Source of the DNA: Mesorhabditis belari
Lineage: Eukaryota > Nematoda > Chromadorea > Rhabditida > Rhabditidae
Direction: 5' to 3'
Length of the DNA: 64,000 nucleotides
Assembly: GCA_958450365.1 (NCBI GenBank)
Contig: CAUEEP010000753.1
Location: forward strand, 677,413-741,412
Part shown: piece after piece, positions 34,701-43,410 of the stretch
Numbering within the stretch: the first letter of the stretch is position 1
Layout of the letters: the number at the start of each line of letters is the position of its first letter
Position numbers and translations under genes: made by a program
The notes under the pieces: model-generated
Databases searched by the model: none
What the model was told of the DNA's origin: nothing
Seen by the model: only the letters and a program-made list of their open reading frames with translations

Positions 34701-37700
34701 AACCGAGAGTTGCATTTGTGGTGAGGCTTTAGAAAAATGGGTTTAGAAAAATGGCTTTAGAAAAAATGGCTTTAGAAAAAATGGCTTTAGAAAAATCGGC
34801 TAGACAAACTGTTCTATTCATAAAAGACTCTCAAGTACAGTACTTGTTTTGTTCTTTGTGCTTTACTTGCTCTCAAACGTACCCTTTCTAGCAGACTGAT
34901 TTAAACGTACCCCTTCTAGCACACTGATTCAAACGTACCCTTTCTAGCAGACTGCTTTCAACGTTGAAAATCTCGGTGAACCAGACGGGATTTGTTTACA
35001 CACAAAGTTGCCTAGGCCTACCATTTTGGTGTACTTTGTGCTCGCGTGTAAACGCGCCTTTCTGGAGCACCGAATCCTTCATTTCCCTCATTTTCTTCGC
35101 CTTTTTTTCATTAAACTTATCTAGGCACCGATTTCTGCAATCGAAAAAAGCTCAAAGTGACTCAGGTGGAGAACTCGAAATGCAAAATGTACGCGAAATA
35201 CGAAGTGCACGGGAAATTGGTGAGTATATGAAAGAAAAATCTCCAAAAAAAACCCTAACAGAACGTCGAGGGACGTCGCGGAGCGTCGCGTAGCCGATGG
35301 TTTTTTTATTCTCAAAAGAACGCTCATAACTCAGCAGTAGTACGCTTGTTTCTGCGCGCTTTGCTATCAAATTAAAGTAGAGAGAGTGGGGGATTTTTTG
35401 AGATATAAAACAGATTTCTAACATTAACCAGCGCTTAGAAAAAAATGATTGAAAAATGGCAAAAAAAAAACAATTTTTCATCAATACAGTACCGTTAGCA
35501 ATACAGTACCGTTAGCATTCCGGAACAGCATTTAGTAATTCCTATTTGCTGTGCAAAGGAGCGATCCGCTTAGCATGGGCATGCTTTTCTGTGCTCTAAC
35601 TTGTGATTGAGAAGGGGGTCCGCTCAGGGGCGCTTTGGTCGCACAGCTACAGGGCACAGCTACAGGGCACAGCTACAGGGCACAGCTACAGGGCACAGCT
35701 ACAGGGCACAGCTACAGGGCACAGCTACAGGGCACAGCTACAGGGCACAGCTACAGGGCACAGCTACAGGGCACAGCTACAGGGCACAGCTACAGGGCAC
35801 AGCTACAGGGCACAGCTACAGGGCACAGCTACAGGGCACAGCGCCCCTGAGCGGACCAAAGCGCCCCTGAGCGGACCAACGCGCCCCTGAGCGGACCAAA
35901 GCGCCCCTGAGCGGACCAAAGCTCCCCTGGGCGGACTCTCAGAAGCTGTAGTACCGGTACTACTGCTTCCGAGTTCTGAGCGTTTATTTGAGTGTAAACC
36001 TAGACTACGCGACACTCCTATAGGAGGCCTTTCTATTAGAGTATTTACGGTATCTATGGCCAAGTTTCGTTCAGATAATTTGTTAAAGATAAATTTGTTA
36101 AAATTTCAGATGGAATCGAAAGAGCACGAGTGCAAAGGAGAGTACTGTTTTGAGGTGAATTTCTTGGGAATTTACTTACTAGGGAAAGGAGAGAGAGGAA
36201 GTGGTACTATAATGAAGTATTTAGCTACGGAAAGGCACGGACTGGTACTATAATGAAATATCTATTGGGTTGGGGAGAATGAGTCGGCGCCGAAAATCAA
36301 AAAAATGTCTAAAACTTCTATTCGACCGTTTGATATGAGTAGAATGGTTAACTAATTCTCTACAAAATCACATTTAAAAGAAAATTCAAACAGCGCCTCC
36401 GCCTCAAGAAAAAGCCATTTTTTCACAAAAAAACTACAAACTGTGATCTAGAAAAAGCCATTGGTGGGATCTTCCTAGAGGGCTTTAGAGGGCTGTAGGG
36501 AGTTTAGAGGGCTTTAAAGGGCTTTAGAGGGCTTTAGAGGGCTTTAGAGGGCTTTAGAGGGCTTTAGAGGGCTTTAGAGGGCTTTAAAGGGCTTTAGAGG
36601 GCTTTAGAGGGCTTTAAAGGGCTTTAGAGGGCTTTAGAGGGCTTTAGAGGGCTTTAAAGGGCTTTAAAGGGCTTTAGAGGGCTTTAGAGGGCTTTAAAGG
36701 GCTTTAGAGGGCTTTAAAGGGCTTTAGAGGGCTTTAAAGGGCTTTAGAGGGCTTTAGAGGGCTTTAAAGGGCTTTAGAGGGCTTTAGAGGGCTTTAAAGG
36801 GCTTTAGAGGGCTTTAGAGGGCTTTAAAGGGCTTTAGAGGGCTTTAGAGGGCTTTAAAGGGCTTTAAAGGGCTTTAGAGGGCTTTAGAGGGCTTTAGAGG
36901 GCTTTAGAGGGCTTTAAAGGGCTTTAGAGGGCTTTAAAGGGCTTTAAAGGGCTTTAAAGGGCTTTAGAGGGCTTTAGAGGGCTTTAGAGGAAGGACTTTA
37001 ATGAGCTTTAGAAGACTTTAAACGACTTTAGAAGACTTTAGAAGATCTTCCCATTGGTGGAAGTAATTGAATGTGCTCTATCTTTTTTATATAAACACCA
37101 AAGGAGGTTTATGTGAAAGAAACTGTTCAAATGATGAGTCGGACTCTTTGCCATTTTAACCAGCTGCGTTTGGAAGTTCATAAACTCCACGAAAGAAAAG
37201 CTTTATGGAATCTCTCAAAAGTCATTTTGTAGAGAAATAGTGGATCCTTTTGATGAAACCAAACGTATGTTTAAAGAAGGCTTTATCTGTGCAAAAAGTC
37301 CCTTTAAAGTTGGGCGCCAACTCATTCTCCCCAACCCAATAATAGGGAAAGGTACGAAATGGTACTATAGTGAAATTATCTTACTAGGGAAAGGCACGGA
37401 CTGACACTATAATGAAATATCTAGGGAAAGGAGGCACGAAATGGTACTATAATGAAATATCTTACTAGGGAAAGGCACGAAATTCCCGTGAGCTTTTGTT
37501 TCCAAACCACATACATCATACTAAATCGAGGATGGAGAAAGCGACTTTCATAATATTAAATCATAATCTGAAATCAAAATAAGCTTCCAGACACGTGAAA
37601 ATTGAGTTGTATAAAGATAAGCTTTCGAAGATAAGCTTTAAAGGGTGCTTTTCAATCACTGGGATATGGGCACCGGTGGTCTAGTGAATAGTGGCCTCTC

Positions 37701-40700
37701 AATCGGTCCAAAGGCCTCTCAATCGGTCCAAAGGCCTCTCAGCCGGTCCAAAGGCCTCTCAATCGGTCCAAAGGCCTCTCAATCGGTCCAAAGGCCTCTC
37801 AATCGGTCCAAAGGCCTCTCAATCGGTCCAAAGGCCTCTCAATCGGTCCAAAGGCCTCTCAATCGGTCCAAAGGCCTCTCAGCCGGTCCAAAGGCCTCTC
37901 AATCGGTCCAAAGGCCTCTCAATCGGTCCAAAAGGCCTCTCAATCGGTCCAAAGGCCTCTCAGTCGGTCCAAAGGCCTCTCAATCGGTCCAAACGGCCTC
38001 TCAATCGGTCCAAAGGCCTCTCAATCGGTCCAAAGGCCTCTCAATCGGTCCAAAGGCCTCTCAATCGGTCCAAAAGGCCTCTCAATCGGTCCAAAAGGCC
38101 TCTCAATCGGTCCAAAAGGCCTCTCAATCGGTCCAAAAGGCCTCTCGGTCGTAAGATCGCGCCTCGGTCTCGCTTTGGTTTTTTTTCTTTAAATCTAATA
38201 CAAAACCCATCTACCATACGAAATATCCCAATTTTAGTCATCAATGAACTCTTCAATCTCTCAACTTCAGTCTTTTGCCATGGCAGGATGCGCGAGTTTT
38301 GCGTGAGTTCACTTTTTTGTTTTGTTTTTTAGAGCAATTACCGTCCTTGTACAGTATTGAAATTAAAGGTTTTTAAAGATCTCTAAAGCTTTTTAAAGGT
38401 TTTCAAAGGTTTTTAAAGGCTTTTAAAGGTTTTTAAAGGTCTCTAAAGGTTTTTAAAGGTTTTTAAAGCTTCTTAAAGGCTTTTAAAGGTTTAAAGGTTT
38501 AAAGGTTTTAAAGGTTTAAAGAAACTTTTCTAGTGAAGAGGCTGAACTCGCTGATGAAATGGAACCGGTTGGATGTGCGAGATTCGAAAGTGAGAAGTTG
38601 CAAGTGAAAGGATGCTTTACGGTTTGGGTTTTTTTGATTAAATCTTTTAGATGAGTTTTAAAGTTTAAAGTTTAATATTAGAAGTACAGTACTCCTACCA
38701 GCTCCAGAGATTCAGAGCTCCAGAGCTCCAGCTCCGGAGATCCAGAGCTCCAGCTCCGGAGATTCAGAGCTCCAGAGCTCCAGCTCCGGAGATCCAGAGC
38801 TCCAGCTCCAGAGATTCAGAGCTCCAGCTCCGGAGATCCAGAGCTCCAGCTCCAGAGCTCCAGAGATCCGAGGCTCCAGAGTTCCAGAGCTCCAGAGCTT
38901 CAGTAGTTCCAACTCCAGAGCTCTATTAGCTCCAGCTCCAGAGTTAAGTTACTTAGTTAAATCCTATCCTCGAAGTACAATACTGGACAATGAAATATGA
39001 TATTTGAAAAACGATTTCGTTCGTCTTCGATTCGTCAAATTCGTCACTTTCGCGCGTCTATAACTCTCTTGTCTTTGAGTTTAAACTATTAGTGTTATAC
39101 ATTTTCTGAAAGCTCTTTTCAAGGGCTACTTCAAGGGCTACACAATCGTAATATTAATATTTAGAAATACGGTAAAGACAAGGGAGTTACAGACGGGAGT
39201 TACAGACGCGCGAAAGTGACGATCGTTTTTCAAATATCATATTTCATTGTCCAGTAGTGTAGATTTACGATAGAAAACTCGTCACAGCCATATTAGTCTC
39301 AGCTCAATTGGGTCAGCTATAGGTCAGCTATAGATCAGCTATAGATCAGCTATAGGTCAGCTATAGATCAGCTATAGGTCAGCTATGAATCAGCTATCGG
39401 CCAGCTATAGGTCAGCTATCGGCCAGCTATAGGTCAGCTATCGGCCAGCTATAGGTCAGCTATCGGCCAGCTATAGGTCAGCTATCGGCCAGCTATAGGT
39501 CAGCTATGGATCAGCTATCGGCCAGCTATAGGTCAGCTATGGATCAGCTATAGCTCAGCTATCGGCCAGCTATGGGTCACTATCCAGCTATGGGTCACAG
39601 CCAGCTATAGGTCAGCTATGGATCAGCTATAGCTCAGCTATCGGCCAGCTATAGGTCAGCTATCGGCCAGCTATAGGTCAGCTATCGGCCAGCTATAGGT
39701 CAGCTATGGATCAGCTATAGCTCAGCTATCGGCCAGCTATAGGTCAGCTATGGATCAGCTATAGGTCGATAAGCAAGTCTAATAGTGGCGCTCTTTTGGA
39801 GCCGTTCTGGTCCCACTGTTTTGATTACGCCCCGAAAAGCTACCGCAATCCAAGGCTAGCCTGGTTCCAGCTACCGCATACCGTTTTTTAACGGTAGAAA
39901 AGCGCTACCGAATGGTAATATTAACATTTAGAAATACGGTAAAGACAAGGGAGTTACAGACGCGCGAAAGTGACGATCGTTTTTCAAATATCATATTTCA
40001 TTGTCCAGTAGTTTAAATCTGATAACAGCTACTATTTTTATAAAGAATTTCATTCAGTCAAACGACAAGAAGCTGAGCAATCGAAAGAAGACAAAAGGCG
40101 GAAAGAAAACGATGAAGGAAAGGTGAGTGAGAAAAGAGAGAAAAAAATGGGAACTCTCGGTATGAATACTGTAATATTTTATCATTTTGACCCTAGCTAG
40201 CTATTAGACCAGAGCTATTAGGCCAGAGCTATTAGGCCAGAGCTATTAGGCCAGAGCTATTAGACCAGAGCTATTAGGCCAGAGCTATTAGGCTAGAGTC
40301 TACCCTGGACAACTATAGGCTGTTCTAGGCTCTAGATATGTGAGTAAACATCTCGAAACACACCTACAGGGTGCCCAAGAATTACCGCAACACACGCAAC
40401 AAGAACCTTTCAAAGTTTAGAGCTCAATCTCGCTCGGCATCCTACTAATTTATTGAGTTTTTGAAAGCAAACTTGTCAAAATCTTGTTAACACCTTGTTA
40501 GCACTTGAATTTACTATTTTTCTATGAGTTATTGAACAAAATTTCACCAACTCTAAGCATTTTAATTGCGAAAATTCTTGAGAAATCGAGATTTTCCGGA
40601 AATCGAGATTTTCGGAAATCCAAAAGTTGACTTTTCATTGGCGGCACAGTGAGAATTGTGAGTCCGACTTTGGAGCTTAATTTCTCGATGATTTTGATGG

Positions 40701-43410
40701 TGTCTGGCACATTTACAAGTCAGAATTTGATGCAGAATCGATCGCTTTCATTTGCAGGACGATTCAAAGTCTGTAAGTGAGTCAAACGGGCAATTTCGCA
40801 GATTCCGGTTTTTTTACTAAGAAATAGACGGAATTGCCCGGTTTGGCCTACTTCTAGAACGAACGTCTAGAACGTCTAGAACGTCTAGAACGGCTAGAAG
40901 TAGCGTTTGACTACTTCTAGACGTCTGACTACTTCTAGACAAACGTCTAGAACGGCTAGAACGTCTAGAAGTAGCGTTTGACTACTTCTAGACGTCTGAC
41001 TACTTCTAGACAAACGTCTAGAACGTCTAGAACGGCTAGAACGTCTAGAAGTAGCGTTTGACTACTTCTAGACAAACGTCTAGGACGGCTAGAACGTCTA
41101 GAAGTAGCGTTTGACTACTTCTAGACGTTTGACTACTTCTAGACGCTTGACTACTTCTAGACAAACGTCTAGAACGTCTAGAACGGCTAGAACGTCTAGA
41201 ACCGCTAGAACGTCTAGAAGTACCGTTTGACTACTTCTAGACGTTTGGCTACTTCTAGACGTTTGACTACTTCTAGACGTTTGGCTAGAACGTCTAGAAG
41301 TACCGTTTGACTACTTCTAGACAAACGTCTAGAACGTCTAGAACGGCTAGAACGTCTAGAAGTACCGTTTGACTACTTCTAGACGTTTGACTACTTCTAG
41401 ACGTTTGACTAGAACGTCTAGAAGTAGCGTTTGGCCTACTTCTAGACATCGGATCGTCCTGCAAATGGCACCAATCGATTCTCCATCAAATTCTGACTTT
41501 TAAATGTGCCAAAACTTGCTTAATATGATCTGTTTTCAATTGAACGAGGCAAAGAAGGCACTAAAGAACAAAAAATTTTATTTTACAAGGTCTATCGCTT
41601 TCAAATTTTAGAAGTGATTAATTGAAAATCATTAAAATCTTAAGGCCTTGCTTTCAATCAAATTCTTATAAAAATTCAGAGAACAAAATTTAGAGCTAAA
41701 CCAAAAATGGAGATCGAGCAAATCACAGACGATGAGGAAGAGGAAGAAGAGGAAAGAGAGGAAGAAGAGCCGATGAAAGGGGGGAAAGAAGAGAAAAATG
41801 AGAGAGGAGAGGACAAGGAAGAAGAAGAGGAAGAGGAGGAGGAAGGTGACGAGGAAGAAGGCGATGGAGGGGAGAAGGGGAAAGAGAACGGGAAAGAGAA
41901 GGACAAAGAGAAGGAGAAAACGTCAGTTATCTACGAGAAGGCGAAACAAGAACCGATACCCGATGAGAGCAATGCTATGATGATTACGGTAAGTGATTGA
42001 ATATCCAAAAAAAGTTCTAAAAGTACGTTTGAAACTGAAGCCCCTTAAAGCCCTTTAAGGGGCTTTAAAGGGCTTTAAAGGGCTTTAAAGGGCTTTAAAA
42101 TCCTCTAAAGCTCATTAAAGTCCTTCCTCTAAAGCCCTTTAAAGTCCTTTAAAGCCTTCTAAAGCTCTTTAAAGTCCTCTAAAGTCCTCTAAAGTCCTTT
42201 AAAGTCCTCTAAAGCCCTTTAAAGTCCTTCTAAAGCCTTTTAAAGCTCTTTAAAGTCCTCTAAAGTCTTCTAAAGTCGTTTAAAGTCTTCTAAAGCTCAT
42301 TAAAGTCCTTCCTCTAAAGCCCTCTAAAGCCCTCTAAAGCCCTTTAAAGCCCTCTAAAGCCCTCTAAAGCCCTCTAAACCCCTTTAAACCCCTTTAAACC
42401 CCTTTAAAGCCCATTAAAGCCCTCTAAAGCTCTTTAAAGTCCTCTAAAGCCCTCTAAAGCCCTTTAAAGCCCTCTAAAGCCCTTTAAAGCCCTCTAAAGC
42501 CCTTTAAAGCCCTCTAAAGCCCTCTAAAGCCCTCTAAAGCCCTCTAAAGCCCTTTAAAGCCCTCTAAACCCCTCTAAACCCCCTACAGCCCTCTAAAGCC
42601 CTCTAAACCCCCTACAGCCCATTAAAGCCCTTTAAAACTTGACGGATACCGTAACCCTAGCCTATTTAACAGATGTTACCGAAACCGTAACTGTAGGAAG
42701 TACCGTAGTATTGAATAAACTCTAAAGCTTGACAAAAAAAATGTTCAATCATTGCTCGCGATTGTCTATTTTCTAAACGATTGGTAATTTGAAAAGCTAC
42801 CATAATCTTTCATTCATCATTTTGTCCATTCGGCAAACATTGACTTTTACTGACTCTAAGCAAAATTGACTCTATCAAAACAATGTTTTTCTTCATCTAA
42901 AAGAGTTTAACAAAACTCTATCAAAAATCAAGCTTTCAACTCAATTTTTAATTAAGGAAACGAGTTTTTAGCGCCAAATAACAGATTCGCCGGAGAGATG
43001 TCGACTAGCGATCATTCAAGCGCTTATTAAATGAGTCGTATAAGTTCAATCGGGAAGTTTCTTGGGAGATAAATGTTGCCAAGAATTAGAGCTACAATAT
43101 TCTCTATATAACACTTGATACTTCTAAAATAAGTTAGGCATTTCCTAGATCCTTTTTCAAAAAGTTGTTGCGATAATTCTTGGTCACCCTGTAAATACCC
43201 ACCATTTAACAAAAACGTGATTGAAAACCATAATTTCATAAAGCTTCAAACGCACTGCGGAGTCCAAAAGCTTCATCCATCCCGAGATTCCCTCAATTCC
43301 AGGTGTTCGTCTTGATCATTCTCGTCATCCTTGCCGCGGGCGCTGTGTGGAAATTCGAGCTTCACAAGCGCCTTTTCCGTGCCAATTACGACACCGTTGC
43401 TGGGGGATAA
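28727..43410 (+). CDS. Predicted type I membrane protein with cysteine-rich ET-module/Ly6-like repeats
   Basis: Twelve candidate exons: 28727-28881, 31034-31154, 31778-31864, 31950-32054, 34655-34720, 35125-35219, 36110-36154, 38271-38302, 38534-38621, 40058-40122, 41680-41988, 43303-43410. A signal peptide is followed by cysteine-rich modules (CASCEGERCRGKSCQGDYC, FTCFCNGKDDC; CECKGEHCDGDECIGELC, ESCICGTDFCN; HECKGEYC, GCARF, KGCF), spaced like nematode ET modules or three-finger domains. Then come a Lys/Glu-rich stalk, a transmembrane helix (VFVLIILVILAAGAVW) and a short tail ending AGG. Two joins do not keep frame with the best splice sites. Between exons 4 and 5 a weaker donor at 32044 would fix it; between 9 and 10 a weak acceptor before 40078 would. 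Otherwise small exons are missing or there are frameshifts. Function unknown. Confidence 0.6.
28920..29170. repeat. Dispersed repeat, copy 1 (second at 35.26 kb)
   Basis: Blocks CTCAGCAGTAGTACG, TTTGTTTCYGCGCGCTTTG, ATCAAATTAAAGTAGAGA, GATTTTTTGAGATATAA and TCTAACATTAACCAGCGCTT are shared in the same order with 35262-35480. Both lie in introns of the same gene. Non-coding. Confidence 0.85.
29219..30100 (-). pseudogene. Mariner-type transposase remnant with expanded helix-turn-helix repeat
   Basis: On the minus strand AISKSTVFDWVKRI and SGRPKTVTSPGIVKRV (DNA-binding region) are followed by KISERSVRSTVH. After a frameshift come STDRMIVSRFDRCKKVLERF and ILFTDEYLFTVKQFENHENDR, which contains the first catalytic Asp. 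It breaks off after that. The sequence upstream of AISKST is a 20-fold expansion of QLVEQ/QLAEQ-coding 15-mers. Confidence 0.75.
29706..30015. repeat. 15-bp minisatellite GAGTTGTTCGACGAGTTGTT-type within transposase frame
   Basis: About 20 units of GAGTTGTTCGACGA(G)/GAGTTGTTCAGC(GAG), with unit length 15. The repeat is in frame with the flanking mariner helix-turn-helix on the minus strand (EQLVEQLAEQ). Confidence 0.92.
30080..30235. repeat. 20-bp repeat AAGCCATTCGACAAGCCATT
   Basis: About eight units, with GAGCCATT variants at both edges. Confidence 0.9.
30536..30825. repeat. 24-bp minisatellite carrying the CRE palindrome TGACGTCA
   Basis: Twelve tandem units of AATGACGTCACACATTTGACGCC-type sequence. 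Each includes a perfect TGACGTCA, the consensus CREB/ATF site, with CA/TA variation after it. It lies in intron 1 of the cysteine-rich membrane protein gene. Confidence 0.95.
30895..30995. repeat. AT-rich repeat TAGCAAAAA
   Basis: About ten units of ATAGCAAAAA/ATAAGCAAAAGA. Confidence 0.8.
31550..31760. repeat. 11-12 bp repeat AAAGTAAAGCTC / AAAGTAGAGCCC
   Basis: About 18 degenerate units in intron 2 of the cysteine-rich membrane protein gene. Confidence 0.85.
32155..32345. repeat. Dispersed repeat, copy 2 (inverted relative to 25.9 kb)
   Basis: Reverse complement shares GGGACAGGCCAGA, CTGGCTTACAGTAACCCAG and GTGTTATTTTGACCGGCAA with the copy at 25855-26035. Confidence 0.75.
32460..32885. 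repeat. 10-bp minisatellite AGACTCCTTA
   Basis: About 42 tandem 10-bp units with AGACTCCTGA, AGACTTCTTA and AGACGCCTTA variants. Confidence 0.95.
32945..33385. repeat. tRNA-like edge plus three ~140-bp subunits, copy 2
   Basis: GGCGCTGGGATTCGAACCCG is a tRNA T-arm and acceptor 3' half on the minus strand. Then three subunits with ACTTTAAGTTGCCTYCCAGA follow in the same order as at 17640-18030. The tRNA-like 5' half is lost. Confidence 0.8.
33392..33486. repeat. 12-bp repeat AGTTGCTCAGCT
   Basis: Eight near-perfect tandem units. Confidence 0.95.
33778..34640. repeat. 11-bp minisatellite TACGGTTCCAA with TTTTTTTGATC insertions
   Basis: About 60 units of AATACGGTTCC, regularly interrupted by TTCTTTTTTTGATC and AACGTCAATACGG blocks, which make higher-order units of about 100 bp. 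Same 11-mer family as 12993-13425. It ends about 25 bp before exon 5 of the membrane protein gene. Confidence 0.95.
35262..35480. repeat. Dispersed repeat, copy 2 (first at 28.92 kb)
   Basis: Same blocks as at 28920-29170, with GTCGCGGAGCGTCGCGTAG at its left edge. Confidence 0.85.
35615..35945. repeat. 13-bp minisatellite inside an inverted repeat
   Basis: Sixteen near-identical CACAGCTACAGGG units (35641-35842) are bounded at the left by GTCCGCTCAGGGGCGCTTTG. At the right are five tandem 20-bp units CGCCCCTGAGCGGACCAAAG, the reverse complement of the left boundary. Confidence 0.95.
36170..36262. repeat. Tandem ACTAGGGAAAGG...GGTACTATAATGAAAT repeat, left part
   Basis: Two units of about 55 bp with GGTACTATAATGAARTAT. 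The array resumes at 37345-37485 on the far side of the inserted TIR element. Confidence 0.8.
36265..37339. mobile_element. TIR element with TA target duplication containing a minisatellite
   Basis: Termini TTGGGTTGGGGAGAATGAGT and its reverse complement (CTCATTCTCCCCAACCCAA) are flanked by TA on both sides, as for Tc1/mariner-type insertions. The inverted ends extend over GGCGCC. It has no transposase. It interrupts a ~55-bp tandem repeat that continues on both sides. About half of it is the 10-bp array. Confidence 0.85.
36473..36995. repeat. 10-bp minisatellite GCTTTAGAGG
   Basis: About 52 exact 10-bp units with GCTTTAAAGG variants. The reverse complement of this unit forms the array at 42030-42635. 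Confidence 0.97.
37345..37485. repeat. Tandem ACTAGGGAAAGG...GGTACTATAATGAAAT repeat, right part
   Basis: Three units of about 50 bp, a continuation of the array interrupted by the TIR element. Confidence 0.8.
37668..38150 (+). repeat. 18-bp minisatellite grown inside a tRNA-like sequence
   Basis: GGCACCGGTGGTCTAGTGAATAGTG at 37670 is a tRNA-like 5' end of the family seen at 18929. Instead of an anticodon arm about 25 units of CCTCTCAATCGGTCCAAAGG (18-19 bp period) follow. The last unit runs into CTCTCGGTCGTAAGATCGCG, which resembles the region after the anticodon in the other copies. Confidence 0.85.
38350..38520. repeat. TTTTTAAAGG / TCTCTAAAGG repeat
   Basis: About 15 units of 10-11 bp. 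It is related in sequence to the TTTAAAGG variants of the 10-bp arrays nearby. Confidence 0.85.
38700..38942. repeat. GAGCTCCAGCTCCGGAGATCC-like repeat
   Basis: Irregular GAGCTCCA and CCGGAGATYCA units. Confidence 0.85.
38981..39255. mobile_element. Foldback MITE, TACTGGACAATGAAATATGA termini
   Basis: Inverted arms of about 75-100 bp (TACTGGACAATGAAATATGA; GTCACTTTCGCGCGTCT; AAGACAAGGGAGTTA) flank a ~60-bp centre. A lone right arm of the same element is at 39908-40010. Confidence 0.88.
39300..39768. repeat. 11-bp minisatellite GGTCAGCTATA
   Basis: About 42 units, GGTCAGCTATA / GGCCAGCTATC / GATCAGCTATA. Confidence 0.95.
39908..40010. mobile_element. Solo arm of the 38.98-kb foldback MITE
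   Basis: Matches the right arm almost exactly (AATATTAAYATTTAGAAATACGG through TTTCATTGTCCAGTA), with no left arm. Confidence 0.8.
40195..40295. repeat. 14-bp repeat AGAGCTATTAGGCC
   Basis: Seven tandem units. Confidence 0.9.
40692..41515. mobile_element. TIR element filled by a palindromic minisatellite
   Basis: TGGCACATTTACAAGTCAGA / CATTTGCAGGACGAT at the left recur inverted at the right (ATCGTCCTGCAAATGG, TTTAAATGTGCCA). Between them 40855-41440 is a minisatellite of CTAGAACGTCTAGAAGTAGC and GTTTGACTACTTCTAGAC blocks. Many of these are reverse complements of each other. Confidence 0.85.
42030..42635. repeat. 10-bp minisatellite CCTCTAAAGC (reverse complement of the 36.5-kb array)
   Basis: About 55 units of 10-11 bp, CCTCTAAAGC / CCTTTAAAGC / CCTCTAAACC. 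Complement of GCTTTAGAGG. It is in the last intron of the membrane protein gene. Confidence 0.95.

Larger units (their letters stand above)
40373..43194. mobile_element. Possible mariner-type TIR pair enclosing an exon
   Basis: CAGGGTGCCCAAGAATTACC at the left and its near reverse complement (GATAATTCTTGGTCACCCTG) at the right are each flanked by TA. They could be the two ends of one 2.8-kb element or ends of two separate remnants. The interval contains exon 11 of the cysteine-rich membrane protein gene, so the single-element reading would mean exon capture or nested insertion. No transposase was recognised. Confidence 0.45.

Noticed and set aside
41676..41906. Serine-rich minus-strand frame
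   Set aside because: It is the complement of the Glu-rich exon 11 (GAA/GAG codons read as TTC/CTC), with no start context.
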